Assembly: GCF_002160255.1 (NCBI RefSeq)
Contig: NZ_NFKF01000004.1
Span: 124,001 to 188,000 of the forward strand
Source of the DNA: Olsenella sp. An188
GTDB taxonomy: Bacteria; Actinomycetota; Coriobacteriia; Coriobacteriales; Atopobiaceae
Direction: 5' to 3'
Length of the DNA: 64,000 bases
Made by a program: the position numbers and the translations under genes. The notes under the pieces were generated by a model. It made no database searches. It was not told the DNA's origin and saw only the letters and a program-made list of their open reading frames with translations. Shown here piece after piece: positions 50,691 through 58,829 of the stretch. The stretch's first letter is position 1. Every line of letters begins with the position of its first letter.

Positions 50691-50760
50691 CGAGTGTGTG
50701 AGCCTAGGCTCAGGGACAGCCGCCGTGTAGGGGCGGCTGTTCCCATGTATGGAGCCCAAG
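50650..50760 (+). ncRNA. Candidate antisense RNA facing the 26-residue peptide gene
   Basis: A TATACT hexamer (50650-50655) is followed by GAGGCAAAAGCCCTC, a perfect 14-base palindrome TGAGCCTAGGCTCA (50699-50712) and a hairpin GGGACAGCCGCC...GGGCGGCTGTTCCC (50713-50744). A short RNA from here would run towards the 3' end of the minus-strand peptide gene, as in TxpA/RatA-type pairs. No clear -35 or T-run is present. Confidence 0.4.
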
Positions 50761-50772
50761 CCTTGGACCACC

Positions 50773-50853
50773 CTAGCTAACGAGAAGAACCAGAATGCTC
50801 AGCGTCGCAACGAACACGGCGCACGATAGTACGAGCATGATGAGCTTGGACAA
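50773..50853 (-). CDS. 26-residue hydrophobic peptide, candidate holin-like type I toxin
   Basis: Starting at TTG with GGAGGG six bases ahead, the frame reads MSKLIMLVLSCAVFVATLSI, then LVLLVS: one membrane helix with a short polar start, like the holin-like type I toxin peptides of Firmicutes. A longer reading from ATG 50931 (52 residues) lacks a ribosome site. The last codons VLLVS use GTTCTTCTCGTT, a near copy of the genome motif. Too short for certainty. Confidence 0.45.
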   Translation of the reverse strand: MSKLIMLVLSCAVFVATLSILVLLVS

Positions 50854-51047
50854 TGGGAACCCTCCAATCTTCCTGCGAGACTCGGAGGGCGCCGCCTGCC
50901 GTCGTGGCAAGTATACCACAGAATAGAACATGTGTTTGCTAACTCGTTCCGGTGGGTTGGGGCGTAAGTCGCGATCTCCGCAGCTCGCAGGCTGAGAAAA
51001 ACCGACCACTCATAAGACATCCCCCCTCCCATAAATGACCATTTTTG

Positions 51048-51076
51048 TTGCTTGTGTCAGGCAATAGACGTACACT
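51048..51076 (+). promoter_or_regulatory. Promoter of the VWA surface protein, sharing ATAGACGTACACT with the promoter at 55243
   Basis: -35 TTGCTT (51048-51053), 17-base spacer, -10 TACACT (51071-51076). The 13-mer ATAGACGTACACT (51064-51076) recurs exactly at 55259-55271. Confidence 0.65.
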
Positions 51077-51168
51077 GCCCACAAACTCGCTAAACCACCC
51101 GGGGGTGGTGCTTTTGCAAAGCGCGGGTTGGATGCAGGTGAAACGGAAGCGAGAAAGGAACGATTGGA

Positions 51169-53250
51169 ATGAGGAAGAGGGACGCGAGGGGCGTCATCAG
51201 GCGCGTCGCCGCTGCCGGCCTCGCCGTGCTCACGGCGGCCACGATGGCGGTCTCGAGCCCGCTGACCGCAATCGCCGCGGAGGCGGGGTCCTCGAGCGGC
51301 GCCGTCACGCTCGACAAGACCGCGACGCCGCTCGACGAGAACGACCAGACTAACGTCAAGCTCTCCATCGGTTCGACGGAGGAGACCACCGTCTCTGATG
51401 TTGTCTTCGTGCTGGACAAGTCGGCCAGCACCGACATTCGTCAGGAGGCAATGAACATGCTCGACGAGCTCAAGACGCGCGCTGACGAGGGCAACCTCGT
51501 CAAGGTTGGCGTCGTGAACTTCGAGCAGGGCGTGCTCGAATCCCTTGAGCTCACGGAGCTCAACGACGAGAACTACGAGACCATCAAGAAATCCATGATT
51601 TTCCACGAGGTTGACTCGAGTGGAACTAACATCCACTCCGGTCTCGTCGCTGGCGAGCGGATGCTTGACGCGGACACGAGCGTGTCTGCGTCCAACAAGC
51701 ACCTCGTTCTCGTGACCGATGGCGTGGGGTATCTCTGGGGAGCCGACGGGACCCCCTACTCCATTTACAGCGAGAGTATCGCGAACGGCGAGGAGAACCT
51801 CTACGCAAGTCACGAGACGCTTGACTGGCACCACCCCGACTCGTCCTACTACAACGAGTTCCTCGATATGGCGACGTGGCTGAACACGCACGGTGCCGAC
51901 ATTGCCACCGACATGGAGGCCTATCAGATTAAGTATGAGGCTGGCCAGTACCAGGCAAAGAATTATGGCGTTGAGTCTGGTCAGGGATATGACACTGACT
52001 GGAGCACGGCCGCGAATGGCAAGTTCGCTGGCAAGAACAGCTACGTGCCCGCCGAGGACGTCACCAGCACGATGAGCGCGTCTGACGCCGCAATGTATAT
52101 GGTTGCCACTGAGTGGGCGCAGATTTCCAGCAAGTACAATGCCTACGCCTATGAGGATCCTCGCTACGCCAAGGACGGAAGTTACATTTGGGCTGCGAAC
52201 GCCATCTCTAACCTGAGCGACCTCGGCGGCTACTCCACCACGCTCCCTGAGACTGTGGAGGAGTACGACGGCATGTTTGACACCGTCAAGAGCTCTGTCC
52301 TCTACGAGATCCAGTCCGGCGTCGTTACCGACGAGATCGGCTCCGACTTCGACCTCGTGAGCCTCGACAGCCTGCAGATGACGGTCGGCGGCAAGACGGT
52401 TACGGGCACCGTTAACGCGGAGAACAACACTGTTACCTTCGGCAACGACTACGTCGTGACCTACGAGAAGGCTGCGGACGGCACCGAGACCCTCACCTGG
52501 GAGATTAACGCCCCCGTCGAGGCCGCCAACGGCATCACGCTGAGCTACGACCTCCAGCTCGTCAACAAGTCGACCGTGCCGGGCACCTATCACCCGAAGA
52601 CCAACGAGTCGGCCACGCTCGACTATGTCCGTCACGACGAGTCGACCGGCGAGGAGACGTTCCCCGTTCCGACTGTCGACTACACCGTCGAGGAGCCCGC
52701 TCCCGTGACGCCTGACCCCATCACCGTGTCCGGCGACGTCTTCAACGTGGCCAAGGTCCTCGAGGGCGCCACGCTCAAGGACGGCCAGTTCGAGTTCCAG
52801 CTCGCTGACGCCAACGGCAACGTGATCGCCACCGCCACCAACGACGCCGAGGGCAACGTCGTCTTTGACAACTTCACCTTCGAGGCCGCTGGCACCTACG
52901 AGTACACCGTCTCCGAGGTCCTGCCGACCGACGACGATCCCAACACTGACGGCGTCCAGAAGGACGGCGTGACCTACGACCAGACCGTCGAGGGCCTCAA
53001 GCTCGAGGTGACCGAGAAGGACGGCAAGCTCACCTACCAGGCCTACACCGATGAGGACGGCGCGACGTTCAACAACGTCTACAAGGCCGCCGAGGCCCCG
53101 GCCGAGGACAAGCCTGCCGATGACACCAAGAAGGACGAGACGGTCCCCAGCACGGGTGACCCGACCTCCTTCGCCGCCGTCGCCGCGACGCTCGTCGCCG
53201 GCGTGGGAGCGGGTGCTGCCGGCATCGCGATGAGGCGCCGCAACAAGTAG
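51169..53250 (+). CDS. Sortase-anchored surface protein with VWA domain and pilin-type isopeptide domain
   Basis: 693 residues. Sec signal (RRVAAAGLAVLTAATMAV, cleavage near AIAAEA at residue 37). VWA domain about residues 75-390 with MIDAS start FVLDKSAS. Residues 390-520 form an Ig-like linker (DFDLVSLDSLQMTVGGKTV). Residues 520-640 are a Spy0128-like domain (FNVAKVLEGATLKDGQFEFQL...TYEYTVSEV). The C-terminus is VPSTGD followed by a membrane helix and RRRNK, a sortase signal that differs from LPXTG. It probably binds host or extracellular ligands. It has its own promoter and terminator and is 2.6 kb from the main pilus genes. Confidence 0.88.
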   Translation: MRKRDARGVIRRVAAAGLAVLTAATMAVSSPLTAIAAEAGSSSGAVTLDKTATPLDENDQTNVKLSIGSTEETTVSDVVFVLDKSASTDIRQEAMNMLDELKTRADEGNLVKVGVVNFEQGVLESLELTELNDENYETIKKSMIFHEVDSSGTNIHSGLVAGERMLDADTSVSASNKHLVLVTDGVGYLWGADGTPYSIYSESIANGEENLYASHETLDWHHPDSSYYNEFLDMATWLNTHGADIATDMEAYQIKYEAGQYQAKNYGVESGQGYDTDWSTAANGKFAGKNSYVPAEDVTSTMSASDAAMYMVATEWAQISSKYNAYAYEDPRYAKDGSYIWAANAISNLSDLGGYSTTLPETVEEYDGMFDTVKSSVLYEIQSGVVTDEIGSDFDLVSLDSLQMTVGGKTVTGTVNAENNTVTFGNDYVVTYEKAADGTETLTWEINAPVEAANGITLSYDLQLVNKSTVPGTYHPKTNESATLDYVRHDESTGEETFPVPTVDYTVEEPAPVTPDPITVSGDVFNVAKVLEGATLKDGQFEFQLADANGNVIATATNDAEGNVVFDNFTFEAAGTYEYTVSEVLPTDDDPNTDGVQKDGVTYDQTVEGLKLEVTEKDGKLTYQAYTDEDGATFNNVYKAAEAPAEDKPADDTKKDETVPSTGDPTSFAAVAATLVAGVGAGAAGIAMRRRNK

Positions 53251-53274
53251 CCCCTCCTCGTCAGATGACGTGAC

Positions 53275-53318
53275 GCGGGGCGTCGCCCGGGATGACCGGA
53301 CGGCGCCCCGCTTTCTTT
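53275..53318 (+). terminator. Rho-independent terminator after the VWA protein gene
   Basis: GCGGGGCGTC pairs with GGCGCCCCGC (53275-53311) and is followed by TTTCTTTT. Confidence 0.8.
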
Positions 53319-53330
53319 TGCCGCGCCGCT

Positions 53331-53456
53331 CGCACAATTCCAAAATTGTGCGCCCGCAAACGGCCTCCAAGGCGAGAAACCCCAGCTCGCAAGAAGCCCC
53401 GCTTAAAAAACCGGCGTCGTCCCCACCCTCATTTCGCACAATTCCCAAATTGTGCG
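53331..53456. repeat. Composite family A element
   Basis: Palindromes CGCACAATTCCAAAATTGTGCG (53331-53352) and CGCACAATTCCCAAATTGTGCG (53435-53456) flank GGCGAGAAACCCCAGCTCGC and CCCGCTTAAAAAACCGG. It is nearly identical to the element at 54338-54463. Confidence 0.88.
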
Positions 53457-53486
53457 AAATGTGCGGCTGTCAGAGCACCCCCGCCG

Positions 53487-53618
53487 CAAACTCCGACTTA
53501 TGCTCGAGCAAAACCCGCAGCTCGTCAGTTAAACCTCACATAACACCAGGTAGCGCCTGCGTCGTCACTCCATAGCCCGGCGAGAAGAACCTCTTGCTCG
53601 TACATAACTCGGAGTTCG
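53487..53618. repeat. Paired inverted family C element
   Basis: CAAACTCCGACTTATGCTCG at 53487 and its near-complement ending at 53618 flank about 80 bases with GGCGAGAAGAACC at 53579. It is related to 21417-21538. The gap 53251-53726 holds no gene. Confidence 0.6.
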
Positions 53619-53726
53619 CCATCGTCCCCGCCGCCAGCGTCCTGACACAACGCACCAACTGAGCAACACATTTAACAACGAATGTATGTACAATAGTATC
53701 AATATAAACCAGATTTGGAGGAAACC

Positions 53727-53999
53727 ATGCCTACGTCGACACTTACCATTCGTTTGGATGAGGACCTCAAGCGCGGGGCGGCGGAGGTGGCCGACTACTA
53801 CGGGCTCGACCTCTCCTCCGTGACGCGCGCGTTATATAAGCAGATGGTCAACACGCGGCGCATCCCCCTCACGTTCGCTCCCGAGGAGCCCAACGATGAG
53901 AGCCTGGCGGCAATCTCCGAGGGGAACGCCTTCCTCGCATCGGGCAAACCCGGCCGCTTCACCAGCGGCGACGATCTGCTCGAGGCGGCGATGTCGTGA
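53727..53999 (+). CDS. RelB/DinJ family antitoxin
   Basis: 90 residues. The ribbon-helix-helix N-terminus TSTLTIRLDEDLKRGAAEVADYYGLDLSSVTRALYKQMV is the DinJ pattern; the C-terminus SGKPGRFTSGDDLLEAAM would wrap the toxin. ATG 53727 has TTGGAGGAAACC. It overlaps the toxin start (TGATG). A TACAAT hexamer and dyad near 53688 suggest an autoregulated promoter. With the toxin broken, it may persist as a solitary antitoxin. Confidence 0.88.
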   Translation: MPTSTLTIRLDEDLKRGAAEVADYYGLDLSSVTRALYKQMVNTRRIPLTFAPEEPNDESLAAISEGNAFLASGKPGRFTSGDDLLEAAMS

Positions 54000-54297
54000 T
54001 GGTCCGCCTCACGGCGGACTTCTCGTCGGTATTCAGCCGCGACCTCAAGAAGAAGGCGCGCAAGCGCGGCTGGGACCTCTCAGAACTAAAGAGCGTCATT
54101 GACCTGATCCTTGAGAACAGTCCCGACGCTCTCGAGGTCTAAGGCATCGTCACAACATGCACTCTCTGACAGGTAACTGGGCGGGCAGGAAGGAGTGCCA
54201 CGTCGCCAATGCCGGAGACTGGCTCGTCATCTGGTCGTCCAACGACAAGGTTGCCTACTTCGAGCGAACCGGAAGTCATGACGAGCTCTTCAGATAG
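53999..54297 (+). pseudogene. Frameshifted YafQ/RelE-family toxin gene
   Basis: The first frame reads MVRLTADFSSVFSRDLKKKA, continues through WDLSELKSVIDLILENSP and stops with TAA at 54140. The second half continues one frame over: HSLTGNWAGRKECHVANAGDWLVIW and FERTGSHDELFR, ending TAG 54297. Joined, these make a complete YafQ with the catalytic histidine (HSLTGNW) and the TGSHDELF end. A single-base indel near 54133-54141 separates them. The toxin should be inactive, unless a ribosomal frameshift occurs. Confidence 0.85.
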
Positions 54298-54337
54298 CCC
54301 TGCATAGGTAGAGGCAATCGCGCCTCCCGGCTCCTTC

Positions 54338-54463
54338 CGCACAATTCCAAAATTGTGCGCGCGCAAACGGCCTCCAAGGCGAGAAACCCCAGCTCACCAA
54401 AAGCCCCGCTTAGAAAATCGGCGTTGTCCCCACCCTCATTTCGCACAATTCCCAAATTGTGCG
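54338..54463. repeat. Composite family A element
   Basis: Palindromes at 54338-54359 and 54442-54463 flank a core almost identical to that at 53353-53434 (CGGCCTCCAAGGCGAGAAAC, CCCGCTTAGAAAATCGG). About 1 kb separates the two copies, which bracket the toxin-antitoxin genes. Confidence 0.88.
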
Positions 54464-54501
54464 AAAGGGACATCGCCTCCGCCACCAGTGCGCCGCGCGC
54501 G

Positions 54502-54792
54502 CTACTCCTCGCTATCCGGCGCGTTCGCGCGCCTTGTGGCCTGCTGCTCGCCGTCGTACTCGATGGGCCCGACCGTGTCGACGCCCTCCAGCAGGTACGA
54601 CATGCTCACGTCCAGGCCCCGGGCGATCCTCTCCACGGTGTCGAGCGTGGGGGACTTGCGGCCGTACTCAACGTCGACGAGGTACGACTTGTCCGCCCCG
54701 ATGGCGAGCGCGAACTTCCTCAGCGAGAATCCGCTCTCCGTCCGGAGCGCGCGCACGCGGCGCCCAAAAGCCTGTCTGGTCTCCATGCTCAT
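54502..54792 (-). CDS. XRE-family regulator, copy 1 of a tandem pair
   Basis: 96 residues. HTH_3 domain at residues 10-68: ALRTESGFSLRKFALAIGADKSYLVDVEYGRKSPTLDTVERIARGLDVSMSYLL. The C-terminal 28 residues (EYDGEQQATRRANAPDSEE) are polar and variable. It is paralogous to the next gene, with a similar upstream stretch (CATAGCAGCAGCGTACG against CATAACAGCAGCGTAAG), so the two arose by tandem duplication including the promoter-proximal region. Targets unknown; the shared promoter motif at 51064 and 55259 makes the surface protein genes candidates. Confidence 0.82.
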   Translation of the reverse strand: MSMETRQAFGRRVRALRTESGFSLRKFALAIGADKSYLVDVEYGRKSPTLDTVERIARGLDVSMSYLLEGVDTVGPIEYDGEQQATRRANAPDSEE

Positions 54793-54889
54793 AGCAGCAG
54801 CGTACGTGGCCCCAAGAGCAGCCTGTCAGGTCATAGGCTCCCGCCACGGCAAGTGGGGTGGGAGGGGGTATAAACGTCACCCCCCCCCA

Positions 54890-54917
54890 GGCGAGAAGAA
54901 CCAGGCGAGAAGAACCC
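54890..54917. repeat. Tandem duplicate of CAGGCGAGAAGAAC
   Basis: Two copies of GGCGAGAAGAACC (54890, 54904), 14 bases apart, lie just beyond the stop of XRE copy 2, next to a run of ten C. Confidence 0.8.
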
Positions 54918-54939
54918 CGCACCGCACCCGCGCCCTGCG

Positions 54940-55218
54940 CTACCGCCGCCCCGCGCCGCCGGCCCTCCCGCACCCGTCGTACTCGCAGCGCACGCGCCGG
55001 GAGTCCACCTCAAAGAGCAGGTACGACATCGGGACGTCAAGCCCTCCCGCTATGCGCTCGATCGTGTCGAGCGTCGGCGCCGTTCGCCCGTGCTCGATCG
55101 CGAGGAGGTGCGACTTGTCCACCGCGGTCATGAGGGCAAAGCCCCTCAGTGAGAGTCCGCGCTCCGTGCGCAGGAGGCGGACGCGTCGGCCGAAGGCCTG
55201 TCTTGTCTGGCTGCTCAT
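54940..55218 (-). CDS. XRE-family regulator, copy 2 of a tandem pair
   Basis: 92 residues. SSQTRQAFGRRVRLLRTERG followed by LSLRGFALMTAVDKSHLLAIEHGRTAPTLDTIERIAGGLDVPMSYLLFEV aligns along its whole HTH domain with copy 1. The tail is arginine- and glycine-rich with CEYDGCGR. Start 55218 lies 25 bases from the divergent promoter and operator at 55243-55271, an ideal site for autoregulation and control of the gene at 55307. Confidence 0.82.
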   Translation of the reverse strand: MSSQTRQAFGRRVRLLRTERGLSLRGFALMTAVDKSHLLAIEHGRTAPTLDTIERIAGGLDVPMSYLLFEVDSRRVRCEYDGCGRAGGAGRR

Positions 55219-55242
55219 AACAGCAGCGTAAGGGGCCAGATG

Positions 55243-55271
55243 TTGCAAGTGTACGCATATAGACGTACACT
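55243..55271 (+). promoter_or_regulatory. Promoter with perfect 8-base inverted repeat between XRE copy 2 and the HTH gene at 55307
   Basis: -35 TTGCAA (55243-55248), 17-base spacer, -10 TACACT (55266-55271). The dyad AGTGTACG-N8-CGTACACT (55248-55271) covers the whole promoter, so a bound dimer would block it. Confidence 0.7.
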
Positions 55272-55306
55272 CACGATATGCCGGATTCCACCCGAGGGGG
55301 GACACC

Positions 55307-55654
55307 ATGACAGACACCGAACGTGGGGACGCCGCCGCAATGACGCCTCTCGCCGAGAGGAAGCCCCCTCGCCGCACGAGCCCCGCGCTCGCCCGCATCC
55401 GCCAGACGCCCAACGGCCCGGTGCGCCTCACGCCCACCGAGGTCCAGATCCTCTCGTTCCTCGGGCGGCACGAGGGGCACCCCTGCTCCAAGGCGCAGAT
55501 CGCCGCCGCAATCGGCCGCAACGAGAAGACCGTCGACCGCCTGCTCTCCAAGATGCGCAGGAACCAGATCGTGATCTCCGAGGCCGTCCACTCCGAGAAC
55601 GGCGCGCAGCTCGCCAACGTCTACCGCCTCACACGCTGGGCACAGCCTAACTAG
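55307..55654 (+). CDS. Winged-helix-like DNA-binding protein
   Basis: 115 residues. After a proline-rich N-terminus, residues 40-105 read VRLTPTEVQILSFLGRHEGHPCSKAQIAAAIGRNEKTVDRLLSKMRRNQIV, a helix-turn-helix with a following wing, similar to the Trans_reg_C/MarR fold. No receiver domain is present. It is divergent from the XRE pair and upstream of the pilus operon, so it may regulate pilus genes. ATG follows GAGGGGGGACACC. Confidence 0.7.
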   Translation: MTDTERGDAAAMTPLAERKPPRRTSPALARIRQTPNGPVRLTPTEVQILSFLGRHEGHPCSKAQIAAAIGRNEKTVDRLLSKMRRNQIVISEAVHSENGAQLANVYRLTRWAQPN

Positions 55655-55704
55655 GCAATCTGAGACCTCACGGTATCCCTCGTGCTTTGCTGGCAAAACA
55701 TGGG

Positions 55705-55710
55705 ATATAC
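55705..55710 (+). promoter_or_regulatory. -10-like TATACT upstream of the pilus operon
   Basis: TATACT lies 200 bases before the first pilus gene within an AT-rich leader (55655-55909) that includes GGGTTTAGTACCCC and GGGTTAACAATCCC dyads. No strong -35 is seen. Confidence 0.35.
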
Positions 55711-55909
55711 TGCCCTCGCTGAGCGATACCCCCTCCCACTGAAATTGCAAAACTAATATGGGTTTAGTACCCCCTCCGAAAAAGGGTTAACAATCCCAAT
55801 GCATGCGATTCTTAAACTGTCTTCAGATTAAGAGGTTGGTGTGCCTCTGTAGCGCGTGTGCGGTGCATGCGAGAAGGCCTTGGCGGACAGAGAAGGCAGG
55901 AGTCGTCCA

Positions 55910-58732
55910 ATGCGAAACAATCGGAGAAGAGGGCCGCTCGGCAAGATGGCCGCAGTGTTCGCCGTCCTCGTGGCGGCGCTGGCGTTTGGATTGTGCCTGG
56001 CGCCGAGCGCGGCGCTTGCGGAGGGCGAGGCATCGCTCGGCGCCCCGGAGCACGAGAAGACCATCACGGACAACGGGGACGGCACCTACACGCTCACGCT
56101 TGACGTTACTGGCGCGACGGATAGCTCCTCCGAGACGGTCAACAAGCCCGTTGACATCGTGCTCGTGGTGGACCAATCCAGCAGCATGAACGACAACGAT
56201 CGGATGGAGAATGTCCGCAACGCCGCGATTGAGCTTGCCAATAGCGTGCTTGCCGACAATGGGGACGGGCAGGTTCGCATCTCGGTTGTCCTTTTTGGTA
56301 CATACACGCAGGACAAGGACGGCAACACCAAGGTAGGTGGCTCGGGTTGGTTGACGTCGGCAAATCAGGTAGCCAATGAGATTCCGAGTGAAGCCCCTAA
56401 CGATCAGACGGGCATCTTTGAGAATGGCAACGGAACCAACTGGGAGGCTGGTCTCCGTGAGGCAAACAACATCATCTCGAGCTCTGACCGACCTGACGCA
56501 GAGAAGTACGTGATCTTCCTCTCTGATGGCCAGCCAACGTACAGGCTTGAGGATGCAGAGGGCCACGATACTGGGATGATTGAGACATGGGCAGGTAGGT
56601 TCTTTGATCGGACGAGTGGAAAACGTGTTTACTGGATAAGGGTGCCATTCAGTGACGGATACTTTTCAACCAGCCCATTAGGTGAAATAGGTGGCGGAGC
56701 TCAAGTAGATACGAAGAATGTTGAGTTCGTTGAGGGAGATGGCCAGAATAACCCCAACGGCGGGAACTCCGATGCAGCGCTTCCTTGGGCAAAGGAAATC
56801 GTTGATTCGGGCGCCACGTTCTTCTCGGTGAGTGCTGAGAGTGGTACGGATGATCTGATGCGGTTGTTCCACCGACAGGTGACTGGTTCTACAGACGGGT
56901 TCTATTCCGCTGGTGACGCTGACTCGCTCAACAAGGCGTTCGAGGATATTACGAGCACGATTCTTCGCGAGGCGTCGTACAGGAACGTCGTTATCACGGA
57001 CACGCTGTCCGAGTATGTCTCGGGCGTGACGTCTGAGGGCGACTTCACGAGTAACGGTCACGTTGATCCGAGCACGTTCGAGTACAAGAGGAACGGAGCG
57101 ACTTGGGAGGGCGCTCCGAAGGCGAGCGTTGATGACTACGGTGTCATCACGTGGGATTTTGGAGAGGACTTTACTCTTGATGCTGGTGTCACCTACTCGG
57201 TGAGCTTCAGGATTGCGCCGAACCAGGATGCGTTTGATGCGGCTGCCGCCAAGGGTGAGGAAACGAACTTCCCCACCAATGGTCAAGCGACCGTCTCCTA
57301 TGAGGTGTTCAAGACCGTGAATGGCGAGCCGGCGGGCGAACCCGAGTCGGGGTCTGAGGGTTATGGCTCTCAGCAGGTGCCTGTGCCCGTCTCGACGCTG
57401 ACCATAACCAAGGAGTGGGTCGGCGAGGGCACAAGGCCTGAGTCTGTCACGGTGCAGGTCATGCAGGACGACGCGAACTACGGTGACGCGGTCACGCTCT
57501 CCGCTGAAAACGGCTGGACCGCCAACGTGACCGTTCCCGCTGGCCCCAAGGGCCACACCTACACGGTGGTGGAGACAAGCGGCAATGGCGCTTGGACACC
57601 GAGCTACGCGTACGCCGTGGCCGATGGCAGCACAACCTCTACTTCAGACAACCAGGGCGTGACGCTCAGGGGCACCGCTGCTCAGAGCGCTACGGCAACC
57701 GTTACCAACACTCCGACGGTCACGCCGCTCACGCTGCAGGACATCCTCCATGTGACCAAGACGATGCGCGGGCACGCGCTCGAGGAGGGCATGTTCGACT
57801 TCACGGTGACGGCTGTAAATGACGTCTCAGCGGCGTTTGCGGGCTTCACCAACGGAAACACTCTAACGTTGCAGAACGGTGCCGCCGCGATGGGCGAGCC
57901 TGACACGGTGCACACGGGCAACCAGCTCACGTTTGACTACGACGACCTTGGTGTCACTTATGCGTACGAGTACCGCGAGTCCCCCACCTTCCACGAGGGG
58001 TACGAGCTCGACGGCGTTACGTTTGACAAAACGCAGTACCGCGTTGAGCTGACTGCGCAGAAGGTCGGAGATTCCAGCGACATTCAGGTCCATGTCAATG
58101 TGTACACGCGCGAGGGTGATACGGGCGATTGGGGCGATCCAACAAGCTACACGGTCACAAAGGACATCATGTCCACCACTGATATCAAGATTGCCTTCGA
58201 GAACACCTACACGCCTCTTGGTCTCACGGTGAAGAAGGTCAACCAGGACGGCGGTGCTCTCACTGGCGCCAAGTTCACGTTGCGCGTTGATAACGGTAAC
58301 GGCACGTACAACGAGACGACTGATGCGGTTGCTGATTACGTTCACGACAACGTTGGGATGACCGGAGATGCGCTCACCGGCGAGGGCATTGAGGTTGGCG
58401 ATGACTCCACCGTAAGCTTCTACGGCCTTGAGGCCGGGAAGACCTACTGGATCGTGGAAACGTACGCCCCCACGGGTTACCAGATTTCCGAGCCGTACAA
58501 GCTCGAGGTGAGCGCTGACGGCGCGACGGCGACCTTCTATGGCAGCGACGGCGCGCAGATTGGGAACCCAAAGACTTTCTCTGATCGTATGGTCTCCATC
58601 AACTTCAAGGACCGTGGGCTCGATCCGATTCCTGAAACCGGTGGCATTGGCAACGTGCCGCTCTATGTCGGCGGCATCCTGGCCGTCGCGGGCTCGGTGG
58701 TGATCTCTCGCAAGGGGCGTGCCAACGGCTAA
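55910..58732 (+). CDS. Pilus tip/adhesin protein with VWA domain, SpaA-like repeats and IPETGG anchor
   Basis: 940 residues. Sec signal to about residue 38 (ALAEGEA). VWA domain about residues 75-370 (MIDAS DIVLVVDQSSSMND, then FLSDGQPT). Then a CNA-B-like stretch (TITKEWVGEGTRPESVTVQVM near 500), a Spy0128-type domain (DILHVTKTMRGHALEEGMFDF near 620), a SpaA-like domain near 780 (LTVKKVNQDGGALTGAKFTL ... ETYAPTGYQ with the conserved E for an isopeptide bond) and IPETGG, helix, RKGRANG. The layout is that of a minor tip pilin. AT-richer codons than neighbours. Confidence 0.9.
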   Translation: MRNNRRRGPLGKMAAVFAVLVAALAFGLCLAPSAALAEGEASLGAPEHEKTITDNGDGTYTLTLDVTGATDSSSETVNKPVDIVLVVDQSSSMNDNDRMENVRNAAIELANSVLADNGDGQVRISVVLFGTYTQDKDGNTKVGGSGWLTSANQVANEIPSEAPNDQTGIFENGNGTNWEAGLREANNIISSSDRPDAEKYVIFLSDGQPTYRLEDAEGHDTGMIETWAGRFFDRTSGKRVYWIRVPFSDGYFSTSPLGEIGGGAQVDTKNVEFVEGDGQNNPNGGNSDAALPWAKEIVDSGATFFSVSAESGTDDLMRLFHRQVTGSTDGFYSAGDADSLNKAFEDITSTILREASYRNVVITDTLSEYVSGVTSEGDFTSNGHVDPSTFEYKRNGATWEGAPKASVDDYGVITWDFGEDFTLDAGVTYSVSFRIAPNQDAFDAAAAKGEETNFPTNGQATVSYEVFKTVNGEPAGEPESGSEGYGSQQVPVPVSTLTITKEWVGEGTRPESVTVQVMQDDANYGDAVTLSAENGWTANVTVPAGPKGHTYTVVETSGNGAWTPSYAYAVADGSTTSTSDNQGVTLRGTAAQSATATVTNTPTVTPLTLQDILHVTKTMRGHALEEGMFDFTVTAVNDVSAAFAGFTNGNTLTLQNGAAAMGEPDTVHTGNQLTFDYDDLGVTYAYEYRESPTFHEGYELDGVTFDKTQYRVELTAQKVGDSSDIQVHVNVYTREGDTGDWGDPTSYTVTKDIMSTTDIKIAFENTYTPLGLTVKKVNQDGGALTGAKFTLRVDNGNGTYNETTDAVADYVHDNVGMTGDALTGEGIEVGDDSTVSFYGLEAGKTYWIVETYAPTGYQISEPYKLEVSADGATATFYGSDGAQIGNPKTFSDRMVSINFKDRGLDPIPETGGIGNVPLYVGGILAVAGSVVISRKGRANG

Positions 58733-58829
58733 CAGGTTCTTCTCGGCAGAGATGCCGAAGGGATGGCAAGTGTGTAAGGGGACGCTACTGCGTCCGGAAT
58801 GTCGCCAAGGCGGCAGAAGGAGGTTTGGA

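Noticed and set aside
50773-51009. The 78-residue minus-strand reading from 51009 as the true form of the small hydrophobic peptide
   Set aside because: Only the last 26 residues look like a protein, and the only good ribosome site is GGAGGG before TTG 50853.
54140-54157. Programmed frameshift in yafQ
   Set aside because: No slippery heptamer or downstream stem is seen at the junction; a simple indel is more likely.
53331-54463. Two family A elements read as a CRISPR array
   Set aside because: Palindromes are spaced about 80 bases in pairs with a conserved core; there are no unique spacers of constant length.
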